NCBI RefSeq assembly: GCF_019599505.1
Contig: NZ_RKLT01000001.1
Location: forward strand, 558,001-622,000
From: Haloarcula nitratireducens
GTDB taxonomy: Archaea; Halobacteriota; Halobacteria; Halobacteriales; Haloarculaceae
Direction: 5' to 3'
DNA: 64,000 bases
The position numbers and the translations under genes are program-made. Below are positions 24,559 through 33,416 of the stretch, piece after piece. The notes beneath the pieces are model-generated. The model had not been told where the DNA came from, did no database searches, and saw only the letters and a list, made by a program, of their open reading frames with translations. Position 1 is the first letter of the stretch; each line of letters starts with the position of its first letter.

Positions 24559-26877
24559 ATGGAGTACGGTCTCGTCGTCCTCTGGCTCGCCCTCTATCTC
24601 CTGTTGACCTACGTCGGAGCGACCGTCGCCACCGCGCTGTTCCCGCGGTTTGCCGACCGCGGCGTCGCCTTCGGGCTCCCGGTCGCCTTTTCGATACTGT
24701 GGCTCGTCGCGTACCTCGTCGGTCGGGTCTCGCTGACCGCCGGCGTCTGGCTGGGTCTCCTCGCCCTCGTCGCGGGGGCGGCGGTCGTCGCCGGCCGCGG
24801 AACCTCCGTGGACGGCCGCGCGTACGCGGAGGTCGCCGGCGTGTTCACGCTCGCCTTCCTCTTCTTGGTCGCCGTCCGGGCACTGGACCCCGTTATCGTC
24901 CCCCTCGGCGGCGAGAAGTTCCTCGACTTCGGGCTGTTGAACTCGTTGCTTCGCGGCGATCGGCTCCCGCCCGAGGACATGTGGTTCGCCGGCGAACCGG
25001 TCGCGTACTACTACGGCGGCCACCTGCTCGCCGCGGTCCTCACTCGCATCACGGGGACCGCGAGCCAGTACGCCTACAACCTCGCGCTCGCGGGCTTCTA
25101 CGCGACGCTGGTGACCGCGACGTACGGGCTGGCCGGTGCCGTCGCCGCCGACCGCGGGGTCTCCCGGCGACTCGCCGGCGGCCTCTCGGCGTTCTGCGTC
25201 GGCCTCGCCAGCAACCTCTCGACGCCCGTCCGGCTGCTCATCTGGCTCCTGCCCGAGGACCTCGCCACCTCGCTCGCCGAGAGCGCGGGCTACGAGATAT
25301 CCGGGCTCGCCGCGGGTCCCGGCTCCTTCAGTTACTGGGACGCCAGCCGCGTCATCAGCGACGAGGCGGGCGACTTCGCCACCTACGAACCCGGCGCGGC
25401 GCTCGTCATCGACGAGTTCCCGCTGTTCGCGTGGCTCAACGGCGACCTCCACGCCCACATGATGAGCACGGGCTTTCTCCTGCTGGCGGCCGCGCTGTGT
25501 TTCAGTTACTACCAGACGCCGGCCGTCGAGCGGCGGCGGCGAATCGCGCTGCTGTTCGGCGCGCTGCCCGCGCTCGCTGGCCTGATGGCGGTGACGAACA
25601 CCTGGTCGTTCCCCTCGGTCGCCGGGCTGACGATGCTGACCGTCGCCGTCGCCCCCGCGGACCCGAGAACGCTCTTCCCCGAAAGCGTCGAAGGACGGCT
25701 CCCAACTGCCGGGCCGAGCCACGAAGTCGCCCGCATCGGCGTCGCAGTCGCGGTCGCCGTCGCCGTCCTCGCGTTGGGGCTGCTGTGGTCGCTCCCGTTC
25801 TGGCTCGGCGCGGCCAGCGGTCGCGAGGTGGCGTTCCTCCCGGACCGCTCGGGCATCCTGGAACTGCTCGCGGTCCACGGCCTGTTCGTCCTGCCGTTCG
25901 GACTGTACCTCTACGCGCGGGCCGGCCGGACGCTCGGGACCGAGCGCGCGCGAATCGCTGGCCTGGCGACGGTCGGCGTGGTCTTTCTGGTCGCGACGGT
26001 GGACCTCGCCGCGGTCGGGCTGCTCTCCCCCCTCCTCGTCGGGGCGTGGCTGTTCGCGCGTTCGCCGTCGGTGGGCCGGTCCGTTCGGTCGATCCCCACG
26101 CTCGCCGACGGCGGCGACCGGCCCGTGGGCTTCGAGGCCGTCCTCGTGCTGGCCGGGGCCGGCCTCGTCCTCCTCGTCGAGTTCGTCTTCGTGAAGGAGA
26201 ACGTCGGTCGGATGAACACGGTGTTCAAGACCTACATGCAGGTGTGGGTGCTGTGGGCCGCCGCCGTCGGCCCGGTGCTGGCGTGGCTGCTCACCCGCTG
26301 GCGACCCGGGAGCGAGACGCGCCGACTGGTGACGAGAACCGGGACGACGGCGTTCGTCGTCGTCCTCTTACTCTCGACGTCGGTGTACGGCGCGCTCGCG
26401 CTCACGAACCACGTCGGGGCGGCCGGCGAACCCACGCTGAACGGCACCGACCACCTCGACCGAACCCACCCCGGGGAGGCCGAGGCGATCCGGTGGCTCG
26501 ACCGGACCGCAGAGGGCCAGCCGACGATCGTCACGGCCGCCCCCGCGGGGTACCGGTGGAATCCCGAAGACGGCGACGGGGCCAGCGCCCCGGCGAGCCT
26601 GACCGGACTCCCGACCGTCGCCGGGTGGTACCACGAGGCACAGTACCGCAACGACACGGTGTACGACCGGCGCGTGAGCGACGTGGAGACCATCTACACC
26701 GGGAGTGCCACCGAACAGCGGGCGCTACTCCGGGAGTACGACGTGCGCTACGTCTACGTCGGTCCCGCCGAGCGGGCGCGCTACGGCGAGATAACGATCG
26801 GACAGGTCTCCGGCGTGACCGAAGCGAAGCGAGCGGGTGACGTGGTGATCTACCGCGTCGACCCGAAGCGGATCTGA
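24559..26877 (+). CDS. DUF2298 large multi-pass membrane protein
   Basis: 772 residues from the ATG at 24559. It has many TM helices and the DUF2298 hallmarks: a YYYGGHLLAAVLTRITG segment, FPLFAWLNGDLHAHMMSTG and FVKENVGRMNTVFKTYMQVW. The C-terminal about 120 residues form a soluble domain (HPGEAEAIRWLDRTAEGQ, YVYVGPAERARYG). The fold is GT-C-like, similar to mannosyltransferases that use lipid-linked sugars. The gene is divergent from the GT2-GtrA pair with a 116-bp gap. Role in glycan transfer is inferred from fold and neighbours. Confidence 0.88.
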   Translation: MEYGLVVLWLALYLLLTYVGATVATALFPRFADRGVAFGLPVAFSILWLVAYLVGRVSLTAGVWLGLLALVAGAAVVAGRGTSVDGRAYAEVAGVFTLAFLFLVAVRALDPVIVPLGGEKFLDFGLLNSLLRGDRLPPEDMWFAGEPVAYYYGGHLLAAVLTRITGTASQYAYNLALAGFYATLVTATYGLAGAVAADRGVSRRLAGGLSAFCVGLASNLSTPVRLLIWLLPEDLATSLAESAGYEISGLAAGPGSFSYWDASRVISDEAGDFATYEPGAALVIDEFPLFAWLNGDLHAHMMSTGFLLLAAALCFSYYQTPAVERRRRIALLFGALPALAGLMAVTNTWSFPSVAGLTMLTVAVAPADPRTLFPESVEGRLPTAGPSHEVARIGVAVAVAVAVLALGLLWSLPFWLGAASGREVAFLPDRSGILELLAVHGLFVLPFGLYLYARAGRTLGTERARIAGLATVGVVFLVATVDLAAVGLLSPLLVGAWLFARSPSVGRSVRSIPTLADGGDRPVGFEAVLVLAGAGLVLLVEFVFVKENVGRMNTVFKTYMQVWVLWAAAVGPVLAWLLTRWRPGSETRRLVTRTGTTAFVVVLLLSTSVYGALALTNHVGAAGEPTLNGTDHLDRTHPGEAEAIRWLDRTAEGQPTIVTAAPAGYRWNPEDGDGASAPASLTGLPTVAGWYHEAQYRNDTVYDRRVSDVETIYTGSATEQRALLREYDVRYVYVGPAERARYGEITIGQVSGVTEAKRAGDVVIYRVDPKRI

Positions 26878-26903
26878 GAAGGCCGAGAGAGACAGAGCGG
26901 AAG

Positions 26904-27176
26904 TCAGGTTTCGGTGCTCGGCGGTGCGCGCTCGCGGAGGACGGTGACGGCCTCGGCGTCGACGTTCTCGGTATCGAGGTGGATGGGGATGTACTCCTGG
27001 GTCTTGAACGTCTCCTCTTCGTCCTCCTTGCCGATGGTACACCACAGCTGCGGGCGGTCGGGGCCGTGCCAGTCGCCCTGCCGAGCGACCGAGAACACCT
27101 CGTACTCCTCGTCGTCGTACTCGATGCGGCCGCCCTTCCGGAGGCCCGGGTTCCCGCGGATGATGAGCTTCTTCAT
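26904..27176 (-). CDS. HAH_0734 family small protein
   Basis: 90 residues, acidic, matching a conserved haloarchaeal family known by the locus name HAH_0734. It begins MKKLIIRGNPGLRKGGRIEY and includes WHGPDRPQLWCTIGKEDEEE. No catalytic motif is evident; one Cys. Convergent with the DUF2298 gene and divergent from the rpl44e operon. Function unknown. Confidence 0.75.
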   Translation of the reverse strand: MKKLIIRGNPGLRKGGRIEYDDEEYEVFSVARQGDWHGPDRPQLWCTIGKEDEEETFKTQEYIPIHLDTENVDAEAVTVLRERAPPSTET

Positions 27177-27314
27177 ACGCGCACCTTGGCAAACGGCGTA
27201 CTTAGTGACTTCGAAGGAAGCGCGTCAACGGGCCACACAGCGAGAGGGCGGCCCGACTCGGAACCAAACGGGTTTTAAGCGGCCACTTCCAATCGCCCCG
27301 TAAGGTCGATATCT

Positions 27315-27593
27315 ATGGAGATGCCACGACGGTTCAATACGTACTGTCCGCACTGTAACGAACACAACGAACACGAAGTCGAGAAGGTCCGCTCCGGGCG
27401 CGAAACCGGAATGAAGTGGATCGACCGCCAGCGCGAGCGCAACTCTGGGATCGGGAACGACGGGAAGTTCTCGAAGGTCCCCGGTGGGGACAAGCCCACC
27501 AAGAAGACGGACCTGAAGTACCGCTGTGGCGACTGCGGCAAGGCCCACCTCCGCGAGGGATGGCGCGCCGGCCGACTGGAGTTCCAGGAGTAA
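27315..27593 (+). CDS. rpl44e: Ribosomal protein L44e (eL42)
   Basis: 92 residues, 50S subunit. Zinc-ribbon cysteines are CPHC (near 11-14) and CGDC (near 71-74). The [15 protein letters not shown] segment is the family signature. A TTTTAAGC element about 40 nt upstream serves as promoter. First gene of a tight five-gene operon (L44e, S27e, aIF2-alpha, Nop10, PAC2 protein), a common archaeal arrangement. Confidence 0.97.
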   Translation: MEMPRRFNTYCPHCNEHNEHEVEKVRSGRETGMKWIDRQRERNSGIGNDGKFSKVPGGDKPTKKTDLKYRCGDCGKAHLREGWRAGRLEFQE

Positions 27594-27595
27594 GC

Positions 27596-27769
27596 ATGGC
27601 CGGAGCATTCATCACCGTCACCTGTCCGGACTGCGAGAACGAACAGAGCCTCTTCGAGAAGGCCTCGACCGAAGTGTCGTGTGCCGTCTGCGGCCACACG
27701 CTCGCCCGTCCGACGGGCGGGAAGGCCGACATCGAAGGCGAAGTGACCGCCGTCGTCGAGGCCCGATAG
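27596..27769 (+). CDS. rps27e: Ribosomal protein S27e
   Basis: 57 residues, 30S subunit. Zinc finger CPDC...CAVC (CxxC-x14-CxxC type). Begins 2 bp after the rpl44e stop and ends 1 bp before the aIF2-alpha start. Confidence 0.96.
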   Translation: MAGAFITVTCPDCENEQSLFEKASTEVSCAVCGHTLARPTGGKADIEGEVTAVVEAR

Positions 27770-27770
27770 G

Positions 27771-28571
27771 ATGAAATACAGCGGCTGGCCAGAACCGAGC
27801 GAACTCGTCGTCGGCAAGGTCGACGAGATCGAGGACTTCGGCGTCTTCGTCGACCTCGAAGAGTACGAGGGCAAGCGCGGCCTCTGTCACATCTCCGAAG
27901 TGGCCAGCGGGTGGATAAAGAACGTCCGCGACCACGTTAACGAGGGCCAGACGGTCGTTGCGAAGGTCCTGGACGTCGACGAGAGCTCTCAGCAGATCGA
28001 CCTCTCGATCAAGGACGTCAACGACCACCAGCGAAAGGAGAAGATCCAGGAGTGGAAGAACGAGCAGAAGGCCGACAACTGGATGGAACTGGCCTTCGGC
28101 GAGGACATCGACGACGAGGTCTACGGCGCTATCGCCAACGAGCTCTTAGCGGAGTTCGGGTCGCTGTACGACGGCTTCGAGGAGGCGGCCATCCACGGCG
28201 AGGAAGCCCTAGACGAGACCGACCTCGACGACGACGAGATCGAGGCCATCGTCGAGACCGCCCGAAACAACGTCTCGGTGCCCTACGTCAACGTCACGGG
28301 CTACGTCGACCTGACCTGCCCGAGCGAGGAGGGCGTCGACGTCATCAAGGAGGCGCTGAAGGCCGCCGAGGGCAACGGCGAAGTGCCCGAGGAGATCCAA
28401 CTGGAAGTCACCTACGTCGGGTCGCCCGAGTACCGCATCCAGGTGCAGGCCCCCGACTACAAAACGGCGGAAGGCGCGCTCGAAGAGAGCGCCGCTCGCG
28501 CCCGAAAGGTGGCGGAGGAGCACGGTGGGTCCGGGAAGTACCACCGCGAGCGAACCGAAGACGACGAATAG
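27771..28571 (+). CDS. eif2a: Translation initiation factor aIF2 subunit alpha
   Basis: 266 residues. N-terminal S1 RNA-binding domain (about 11-82, [18 protein letters not shown] and GLCHISEV), a helical domain (about 85-175) and a C-terminal alpha-beta domain that binds the gamma subunit. It is part of the heterotrimer that brings initiator Met-tRNA to the small ribosomal subunit; the initiator tRNA gene is also in this window. The archaeal factor has no eukaryotic Ser51 regulatory context. Confidence 0.97.
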   Translation: MKYSGWPEPSELVVGKVDEIEDFGVFVDLEEYEGKRGLCHISEVASGWIKNVRDHVNEGQTVVAKVLDVDESSQQIDLSIKDVNDHQRKEKIQEWKNEQKADNWMELAFGEDIDDEVYGAIANELLAEFGSLYDGFEEAAIHGEEALDETDLDDDEIEAIVETARNNVSVPYVNVTGYVDLTCPSEEGVDVIKEALKAAEGNGEVPEEIQLEVTYVGSPEYRIQVQAPDYKTAEGALEESAARARKVAEEHGGSGKYHRERTEDDE

Positions 28572-28574
28572 CGG

Positions 28575-28757
28575 ATGAGGTCCGATATCCGGGTGTGTTC
28601 GGCGTGGCAGTCCGAACACGACCGCCCGGTGTACACGCTTTCTGCGACGTGTCCCGACTGCGGTGCCGAGGCCGTCAACAGCGCCCCGGCTCCCTTCGAC
28701 CCCGCCGACCCTCACGGCGAGTATCGACGTTCACTTAAGCGCCGACGCCGGCAGTAG
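28575..28757 (+). CDS. nop10: H/ACA ribonucleoprotein subunit Nop10
   Basis: 60 residues. The zinc site C8 and CPDC with the segment YTLSATCPDCGAEAVNSAPAPFDP is the Nop10 signature. It acts with Cbf5, Gar1 and L7Ae in RNA-guided pseudouridylation. It ends in a basic tail (RRSLKRRRRQ). Starts 3 bp after the aIF2-alpha stop. Confidence 0.95.
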   Translation: MRSDIRVCSAWQSEHDRPVYTLSATCPDCGAEAVNSAPAPFDPADPHGEYRRSLKRRRRQ

Positions 28758-28762
28758 GGCGT

Positions 28763-29521
28763 ATGGACGAATTCGACATCGAAGTACTCGCCGACCCGGA
28801 GCTCGACGAGCCGGTTCTCGTCGAGGGGCTCCCGGGCGTCGGCCACGTGGGGAAACTCGCCGCGGAACACCTCCTGGAGGAACTCGAGAGCGAACTCGTC
28901 CGCCGAGTGTACTCCACGCACTTCCCGCCGCAGGTCAGCATCGACGAGGGACGCACGCAACTGGCCTGTGCGGAGTTCCACGCCGTCACGCCCGAGGACG
29001 GCCAGGACATGCTCGTCCTCTCCGGTAACCACCAGGCACAGGACAGCGAGGGTCACTACGGCCTCACCGATACGTTCCTCGACGTCGCCGAGGACTTCGG
29101 CGTCGAAACGGTGTTCGCCCTCGGCGGCGTCCCGACCGGCGAACTCATCGAGGAGTACGACGTCCTCGGGGCGACGACCACCGACCACCTCGTCGAGACG
29201 CTCGAAGACGCCGGCGTCGCCTTCCGCGAGGACGAACCCGCGGGCGGCATCGTCGGCGTCTCCGGTCTCCTGCTCGGGCTGGGCGAGCGACGGGGCGTCC
29301 CCGCCGCCTGCCTGATGGGCGAGACTTCGGGCTATCTGGTCGACCCGAAGAGCGCGCAGGCCGTCCTCGAGATCCTCCAGTCGGTCGTGGACTTCGACGT
29401 CGATTACGAATCGCTCGAAGAGCGCGCCGACGAGATGGAGGAAGTCGTCCGGAAGATCCAGGAGATGGAACAGCAGAACGCCCCGTCGCCGGCCGACGAA
29501 GACCTCCGCTATATCGGCTAG
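28763..29521 (+). CDS. PAC2-family proteasome assembly chaperone-like protein
   Basis: 252 residues of the PAC2 fold: LVEGLPGVGHVGKLAAEHL at the N-terminus, GGVPTGELIEEYDVLGATT and GLLLGLGERRGVPAACLMGET later. A C-terminal helix is acidic and ends in DLRYIG. Archaeal PAC2 proteins (PbaA/PbaB-like) can associate with proteasomal subunits, though the archaeal role is less clear than in eukaryotes. Five bp after nop10, last of the operon. PAN is elsewhere in this window. Confidence 0.88.
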   Translation: MDEFDIEVLADPELDEPVLVEGLPGVGHVGKLAAEHLLEELESELVRRVYSTHFPPQVSIDEGRTQLACAEFHAVTPEDGQDMLVLSGNHQAQDSEGHYGLTDTFLDVAEDFGVETVFALGGVPTGELIEEYDVLGATTTDHLVETLEDAGVAFREDEPAGGIVGVSGLLLGLGERRGVPAACLMGETSGYLVDPKSAQAVLEILQSVVDFDVDYESLEERADEMEEVVRKIQEMEQQNAPSPADEDLRYIG

Positions 29522-29560
29522 AGCGAGAATTTCTTTACCGCGCGCGCCTAACCCCTGTCC

Positions 29561-30160
29561 GTGCAGGTAGACCCGGGTACGGTACCGGCGTGGCTGGCTC
29601 TGGGCGTCGTCCTCGGCGTCGGCGGGAGCCTCGTCGTCGCGGCTGTCTTCGTCGTCGCGGACAGATGGTTCCCTCCCCAGCAGCAGGCCCGCAAACTGGG
29701 CGACGGCGGCGAGGAGCGCCGCCGCGCCGAACTCCGGGAGTACCTCCGGGCCATCGACGAGCAGTACGCCGAGAACCACTTCGTCGAGGGCCAACACGTC
29801 GCCTTCTACCTCCCGAAACGCGACGTCGCCATCACGTTCGACGCCCGGGCGTACTACCGGATCGAGCGCTCGCGGACGAGACCGGTGCTGGTCGAACACG
29901 AGATGCCGGGCGTCCACCTGGGCGCTCGCCTCCCTTTCGAGACGCCGGAGGTGTCACTCGGCCCGGACCCCCAGCGGTCGCCCGACCCCGCGGTACAGGC
30001 GTACGCGGAACTCGGTCTCCGACAGGGGGCGACGGTCGACGAGGTGAAGTCGGCCTACCGCGAGCGGGTCAAGGAGGTCCATCCGGACCACGGCGGCGAC
30101 GAAGACGAGTTCAAGCGGGTGCGGGAGGCCTACACGATGGCCAAACAGCACGCTTCTTGA
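29561..30160 (+). CDS. Membrane-anchored protein with C-terminal J-domain
   Basis: 199 residues with a GTG start, supported by a TTCTTTACC element about 28 nt upstream. One TM helix (about residues 9-33), a middle domain of unknown fold (FYLPKRDVAITFDARAYYRI), and a C-terminal J-domain with the H174-P175-D176 tripeptide that stimulates Hsp70 ATPase. The J-domain at the end of a membrane-anchored protein, without Gly/Phe or zinc regions, marks a type C DnaJ-like cofactor that would recruit DnaK to the membrane. Confidence 0.85.
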   Translation: MQVDPGTVPAWLALGVVLGVGGSLVVAAVFVVADRWFPPQQQARKLGDGGEERRRAELREYLRAIDEQYAENHFVEGQHVAFYLPKRDVAITFDARAYYRIERSRTRPVLVEHEMPGVHLGARLPFETPEVSLGPDPQRSPDPAVQAYAELGLRQGATVDEVKSAYRERVKEVHPDHGGDEDEFKRVREAYTMAKQHAS

Positions 30161-30179
30161 TCGGGACTGAGTGCGTTTC

Positions 30180-30632
30180 TCAGGCGTCGCGTTCCGCTTC
30201 GGCCTCGTAGCGGTGCACCATCTCCGCGACGAACCAGAACTTCAGCGCCATCGACAGCGCCGTCGCCAGCGCCGTCTCTCGGGGACGGCGGCGGAGCGCG
30301 GCGTAGAGGACGTACACCGACGCGACGCCGTTGGCGTAGTTCAGTACCTCCGGATAGCCGAACCGGTCGTAGTCGGCTCTCGTCCAGAGCCGCTCGCCGT
30401 AGACGCCCCGCGTCATCCACGAGTCGTCGTCTTTCGGCGGGGCGAACAGGAACGGGTTGAGCGCGACGAACGCGAGCGTCAGCGCGACGCCGCGCCAGTC
30501 CCGGCGATAGATGCAGGCGACCAGCAGCGGGTAGGCGGCGACGCGGGTCCACCCGCTCTTGGGGTTGGCGTGACGCGCCCAGAAGTAGCGGTCGAGCGCG
30601 GTTCCCGCGGAATCCGGCAGTTCGTCGCTCAT
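30180..30632 (-). CDS. Small membrane protein, DUF6653-like
   Basis: 150 residues with 3-4 hydrophobic segments. Features are FWARHANPKSGWTRVAAYP, ALNPFLFAPPKDDDSWMTR and GVYGERLW. I believe this matches the family called DUF6653, found in archaea and bacteria, but I cannot confirm the number. No catalytic motif. Convergent with the J-domain gene. Confidence 0.65.
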   Translation of the reverse strand: MSDELPDSAGTALDRYFWARHANPKSGWTRVAAYPLLVACIYRRDWRGVALTLAFVALNPFLFAPPKDDDSWMTRGVYGERLWTRADYDRFGYPEVLNYANGVASVYVLYAALRRRPRETALATALSMALKFWFVAEMVHRYEAEAERDA

Positions 30633-30676
30633 GGTGACCGAGAGACGCCCGCCCGCGACAAATTCCTATCGGCGGC

Positions 30677-31801
30677 TCACAGCCCCTGGCTCATGAGGTG
30701 CGAGCGGAGCAGGTCGGCCTCCTTGCTCCCGGCGACGGGGTTGACGAGGACGACGTCGTCCGCGGCGTCGAACGCGCCTCGATCGGCCAGCGCTCGCGCG
30801 CCCGCGACGGCGGTGCCGCCGGTCGCGCCGATTTCGGGCCCCAGCTCGCAGCCGTCGACCGCGCCCTCCAGAACTGCCTCGTCGGAGACGGCGACGGCGC
30901 CGCCGTCGGTCGCGCCGAGGGCCGCGATCGCGGCGGTTCCGGCCGCGGGGTCGGGGACTTCCAGCGGGCCGACGATGGTGTCCGGGTGCTCGACCGGAGT
31001 CGGGTCGTTCGCCCCGTCGGCGACGGCGTCCGCGATGGGCGCACAGTCGGCCGGCTGAGCGGCGTAGAGCCGCGGAACCGTCTCGGCCAGCCCCGCCTCG
31101 ACGGCGAGCGCGAAGCCCCGTTCCAGGCCGACGACGGTCTCGCCGTGGCCGGTCGGGTGGACGACGGCGTCGGGGGCCGCGTTCCGGTCGCCGAGTATCT
31201 CCAGCGCGAGGGCGGTCCCGCCCGCGATGCGGAACGGGTGGCCGGGCGCGAGCGGCGCGAACTCGTCGTCGCTGTCCTCGAAGACCGCGACTGCGTCGCC
31301 GTAGCGGCCCTCGACGACGCGCATGTCCCCGCCGTGGACGTTCACCATCGCCTTGTTGAGGAACGGACAGCGCGAGGGGACGAACCCCTTCGAGTCGACG
31401 CCGGCCCGGGCGGCGTGGGCCGCCGCCGACTGCGCGCCGTTGCCCGTCGAGGGCGTGGCGACGCGTTCCGCGTCTCGCTGGACGGCAGCGGTGACAGCCG
31501 GCGCGAGCTTCCGGTCGGCCAGCGACCCCGTCGGATTGCGGCCCTCGTCCTTGAGCGCGACGCTCGCCGCGCCGAGCTCGTCCGCGAGGGCGGGCATCGA
31601 GACCGACGGCGTCTCGCCCTCGTCGATGCTGATTCGTACCTCGGCGGGAAACGGTCGGAGGTCGGCGGTCGACTCGACCGCGTCTGTCCCGTAGGCCGCG
31701 ACGAGGACGCCGCCACACTCGGGACAGCGCTCCTCTCCGGGGTCGGCCGCTTCCTCACACACCGTACACACGAGGCCGCGAAACGCCGCTGTCGTCTCCA
31801 T
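30677..31801 (-). CDS. Threonine-synthase-like fold-type II protein lacking the PLP lysine
   Basis: 374 residues, start at the ATG at 31801. An N-terminal zinc ribbon (C12, C15, C26, C29) precedes a fold-type II PLP domain, as in archaeal threonine synthases. In those enzymes the cofactor lysine sits in NPTGSFKDR; here the segment is NPTGSLADRK (89-98), with Ala95 at the lysine position. The Gly-rich loop TPSTGNGAQSAAAHAARAG that would hold the phosphate is kept. So the protein may bind PLP or substrate but cannot form the usual Schiff base unless K98 or another lysine substitutes. Convergent with no close operon partner. Confidence 0.8.
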   Translation of the reverse strand: METTAAFRGLVCTVCEEAADPGEERCPECGGVLVAAYGTDAVESTADLRPFPAEVRISIDEGETPSVSMPALADELGAASVALKDEGRNPTGSLADRKLAPAVTAAVQRDAERVATPSTGNGAQSAAAHAARAGVDSKGFVPSRCPFLNKAMVNVHGGDMRVVEGRYGDAVAVFEDSDDEFAPLAPGHPFRIAGGTALALEILGDRNAAPDAVVHPTGHGETVVGLERGFALAVEAGLAETVPRLYAAQPADCAPIADAVADGANDPTPVEHPDTIVGPLEVPDPAAGTAAIAALGATDGGAVAVSDEAVLEGAVDGCELGPEIGATGGTAVAGARALADRGAFDAADDVVLVNPVAGSKEADLLRSHLMSQGL

Positions 31802-31884
31802 ACCAACCACTCTCGACGGCACCGACAAGTGTCACTCGGTCGCGGTCCAGCACCCTCTTTGCGAACGCGCTCGAAGCCACGCCC

Positions 31885-33144
31885 ATGACAGACGTCGTCG
31901 TCGCGGGTGCCGGACTCGCCGGACTGGTCGCGGCCCGCCACCTCGCCGAATCGGGACAGGACGTGACGGTTTTCGAAGCGCGAGACGAGGTGGGCGGTCG
32001 GGTCCGCACCGCACACGAGGACGGCTACACCTTCGACCGCGGGTTTCAGGTCCTCTTCTCGGCCTATCCCGCGGTGCAGCGCGAACTCGACGTGGAGGCG
32101 CTGTCGCCGCGGCCGTTCACGCCCGGCGCGACGATCGCCCGCCCGCACCATCGATCGGTGCTCTCGGACCCGCTTCGGAACCCGACGGCGGCCCCCCAGA
32201 CGCTGTTCAACCGGGACGTACGGACGGGCGACAAGGTTCGGCTGTTCGCGCTCCAGCGCGAACTCGCCGGTCGAGACCCCGAGTCGATTCTCGACGGCGG
32301 CGGCTCGACCATCTCGGCGTTCCTCGAATCGGAAGGGTTCTCACAGCGATTCATCAGGCGCTTCGCCGCGCCCTTCTACGGCGGCATCACGCTCGACCGC
32401 ACGCTCGGCACCGACAGCGCGATCTTCGAGTACACCTACAAGATGCTGAGCGAGGGCGAGATATTCGTCCCCGCCGCCGGGATGCAGGCGATGCCCGAGC
32501 AGTTGGCCGACGCGGCCGTCGAGGCGGGCGCGACCGTCGAAACGGGGCGAGCGGTCACCGGGATTCAGAGCGCGGCGGGAGACGACGAGGCAACCGTCGA
32601 GGTCGGCTCCGAAACGGTGACGGCGGACGGCGCGGTCGTCGCCACGGACCCGAAGACCGCCGTCGAACTGACCGGCATCGACGCGGTTCCCACCGAGGGG
32701 CTCGGCTGTGTCACGCAGTACTTCTCGCTGCCGACGAGCAAGGCCCCGAGCACGGGCAAACGCATCGTCCTCAACGCCGCCAACGAACGACCCAACACCG
32801 TCGCGCCGATGTCGGCCGTCGCCTCCGAGTACGCTCCCGAGGGGATGGAACTGTACAGCGCGACGTTCCTCGGAGAGCCCGAGGACGACGACGAGACGCT
32901 GGCGGCCGCCGTCCACGAGGCGCTGGGGTCGTGGTACCCGGCGGCGGGGTTCGACGATCTCCGCCTCCTGCGGACCGACCGCGTGCCGTTCTCGCAGTTC
33001 GCGCAACCGCCGGGGTTCCGACGGCGGCTCCCCGACCCCGACGCACCGACGGGACCGGTGGCGCTGGCCGGCGATTACACCCGCTGGTCGTCGATACAGG
33101 GCGCGTTAGAGAGCGGGAAAATCGCCGCCGATCTGCTGCGATAG
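31885..33144 (+). CDS. FAD-dependent amine-oxidase/phytoene-desaturase-like oxidoreductase
   Basis: 419 residues. N-terminal GAGLAGLVAARHLAESG (about 7-23) and GGRVRTAHEDGYTFDRGFQ form the FAD site of the flavin amine oxidase superfamily, and the C-terminal GPVALAGDYTRWSSIQGALESG is the second FAD contact. It resembles haloarchaeal NAD(P)/FAD proteins related to protoporphyrinogen oxidase and carotenoid desaturases. Substrate unknown. Divergent from the threonine-synthase-like gene. Confidence 0.85.
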   Translation: MTDVVVAGAGLAGLVAARHLAESGQDVTVFEARDEVGGRVRTAHEDGYTFDRGFQVLFSAYPAVQRELDVEALSPRPFTPGATIARPHHRSVLSDPLRNPTAAPQTLFNRDVRTGDKVRLFALQRELAGRDPESILDGGGSTISAFLESEGFSQRFIRRFAAPFYGGITLDRTLGTDSAIFEYTYKMLSEGEIFVPAAGMQAMPEQLADAAVEAGATVETGRAVTGIQSAAGDDEATVEVGSETVTADGAVVATDPKTAVELTGIDAVPTEGLGCVTQYFSLPTSKAPSTGKRIVLNAANERPNTVAPMSAVASEYAPEGMELYSATFLGEPEDDDETLAAAVHEALGSWYPAAGFDDLRLLRTDRVPFSQFAQPPGFRRRLPDPDAPTGPVALAGDYTRWSSIQGALESGKIAADLLR

Positions 33145-33157
33145 AGAGAGCGACGGT

Positions 33158-33310
33158 CTACGCGGCCCGGCCGCCGCTACTCGCGTTTCCCTCCTCGTGG
33201 TCCCCCTCTTCGAGCACCTCGGAGACGTACTTGATCGTCGCGAAGAACAGCGCGGTTCCCGCCAGTAGCGTGATCGCGATAATCGCGAGCGCGGCACCTG
33301 TCTGAACCAT
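33158..33310 (-). CDS. Single-TM small protein, haloarchaeal
   Basis: 50 residues from the ATG at 33310. One TM helix (ALAIIAITLLAGTALFFATI) followed by an acidic tail (EEGDHEEG). An upstream in-frame ATG at 33373 would add 21 residues with no hydrophobic features. Convergent with the FAD enzyme gene, 13 bp apart. Function unknown. Confidence 0.5.
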   Translation of the reverse strand: MVQTGAALAIIAITLLAGTALFFATIKYVSEVLEEGDHEEGNASSGGRAA

Positions 33311-33416
33311 ATCCGCGTTTCCACCGCCATAGGCCAAATACCTACCGCTCTCCACCGCGGTTCCGCCCGTCACCGCTTCGGTTCGAGGAGCGTCTCCCGG
33401 CCGTCGACGCCCTCGA

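Noticed and set aside
24076..25878. 600-codon minus-strand open frame opposite DUF2298
   Set aside because: It is antisense to a well-supported membrane protein gene and overlaps the GT2 gene; its sequence has no domain-like features.
28763..29521. HbYX motif at the end of the PAC2 protein
   Set aside because: The C-terminus is RYIG, with Tyr third from the end, so it does not match hydrophobic-Tyr-any at the terminus.
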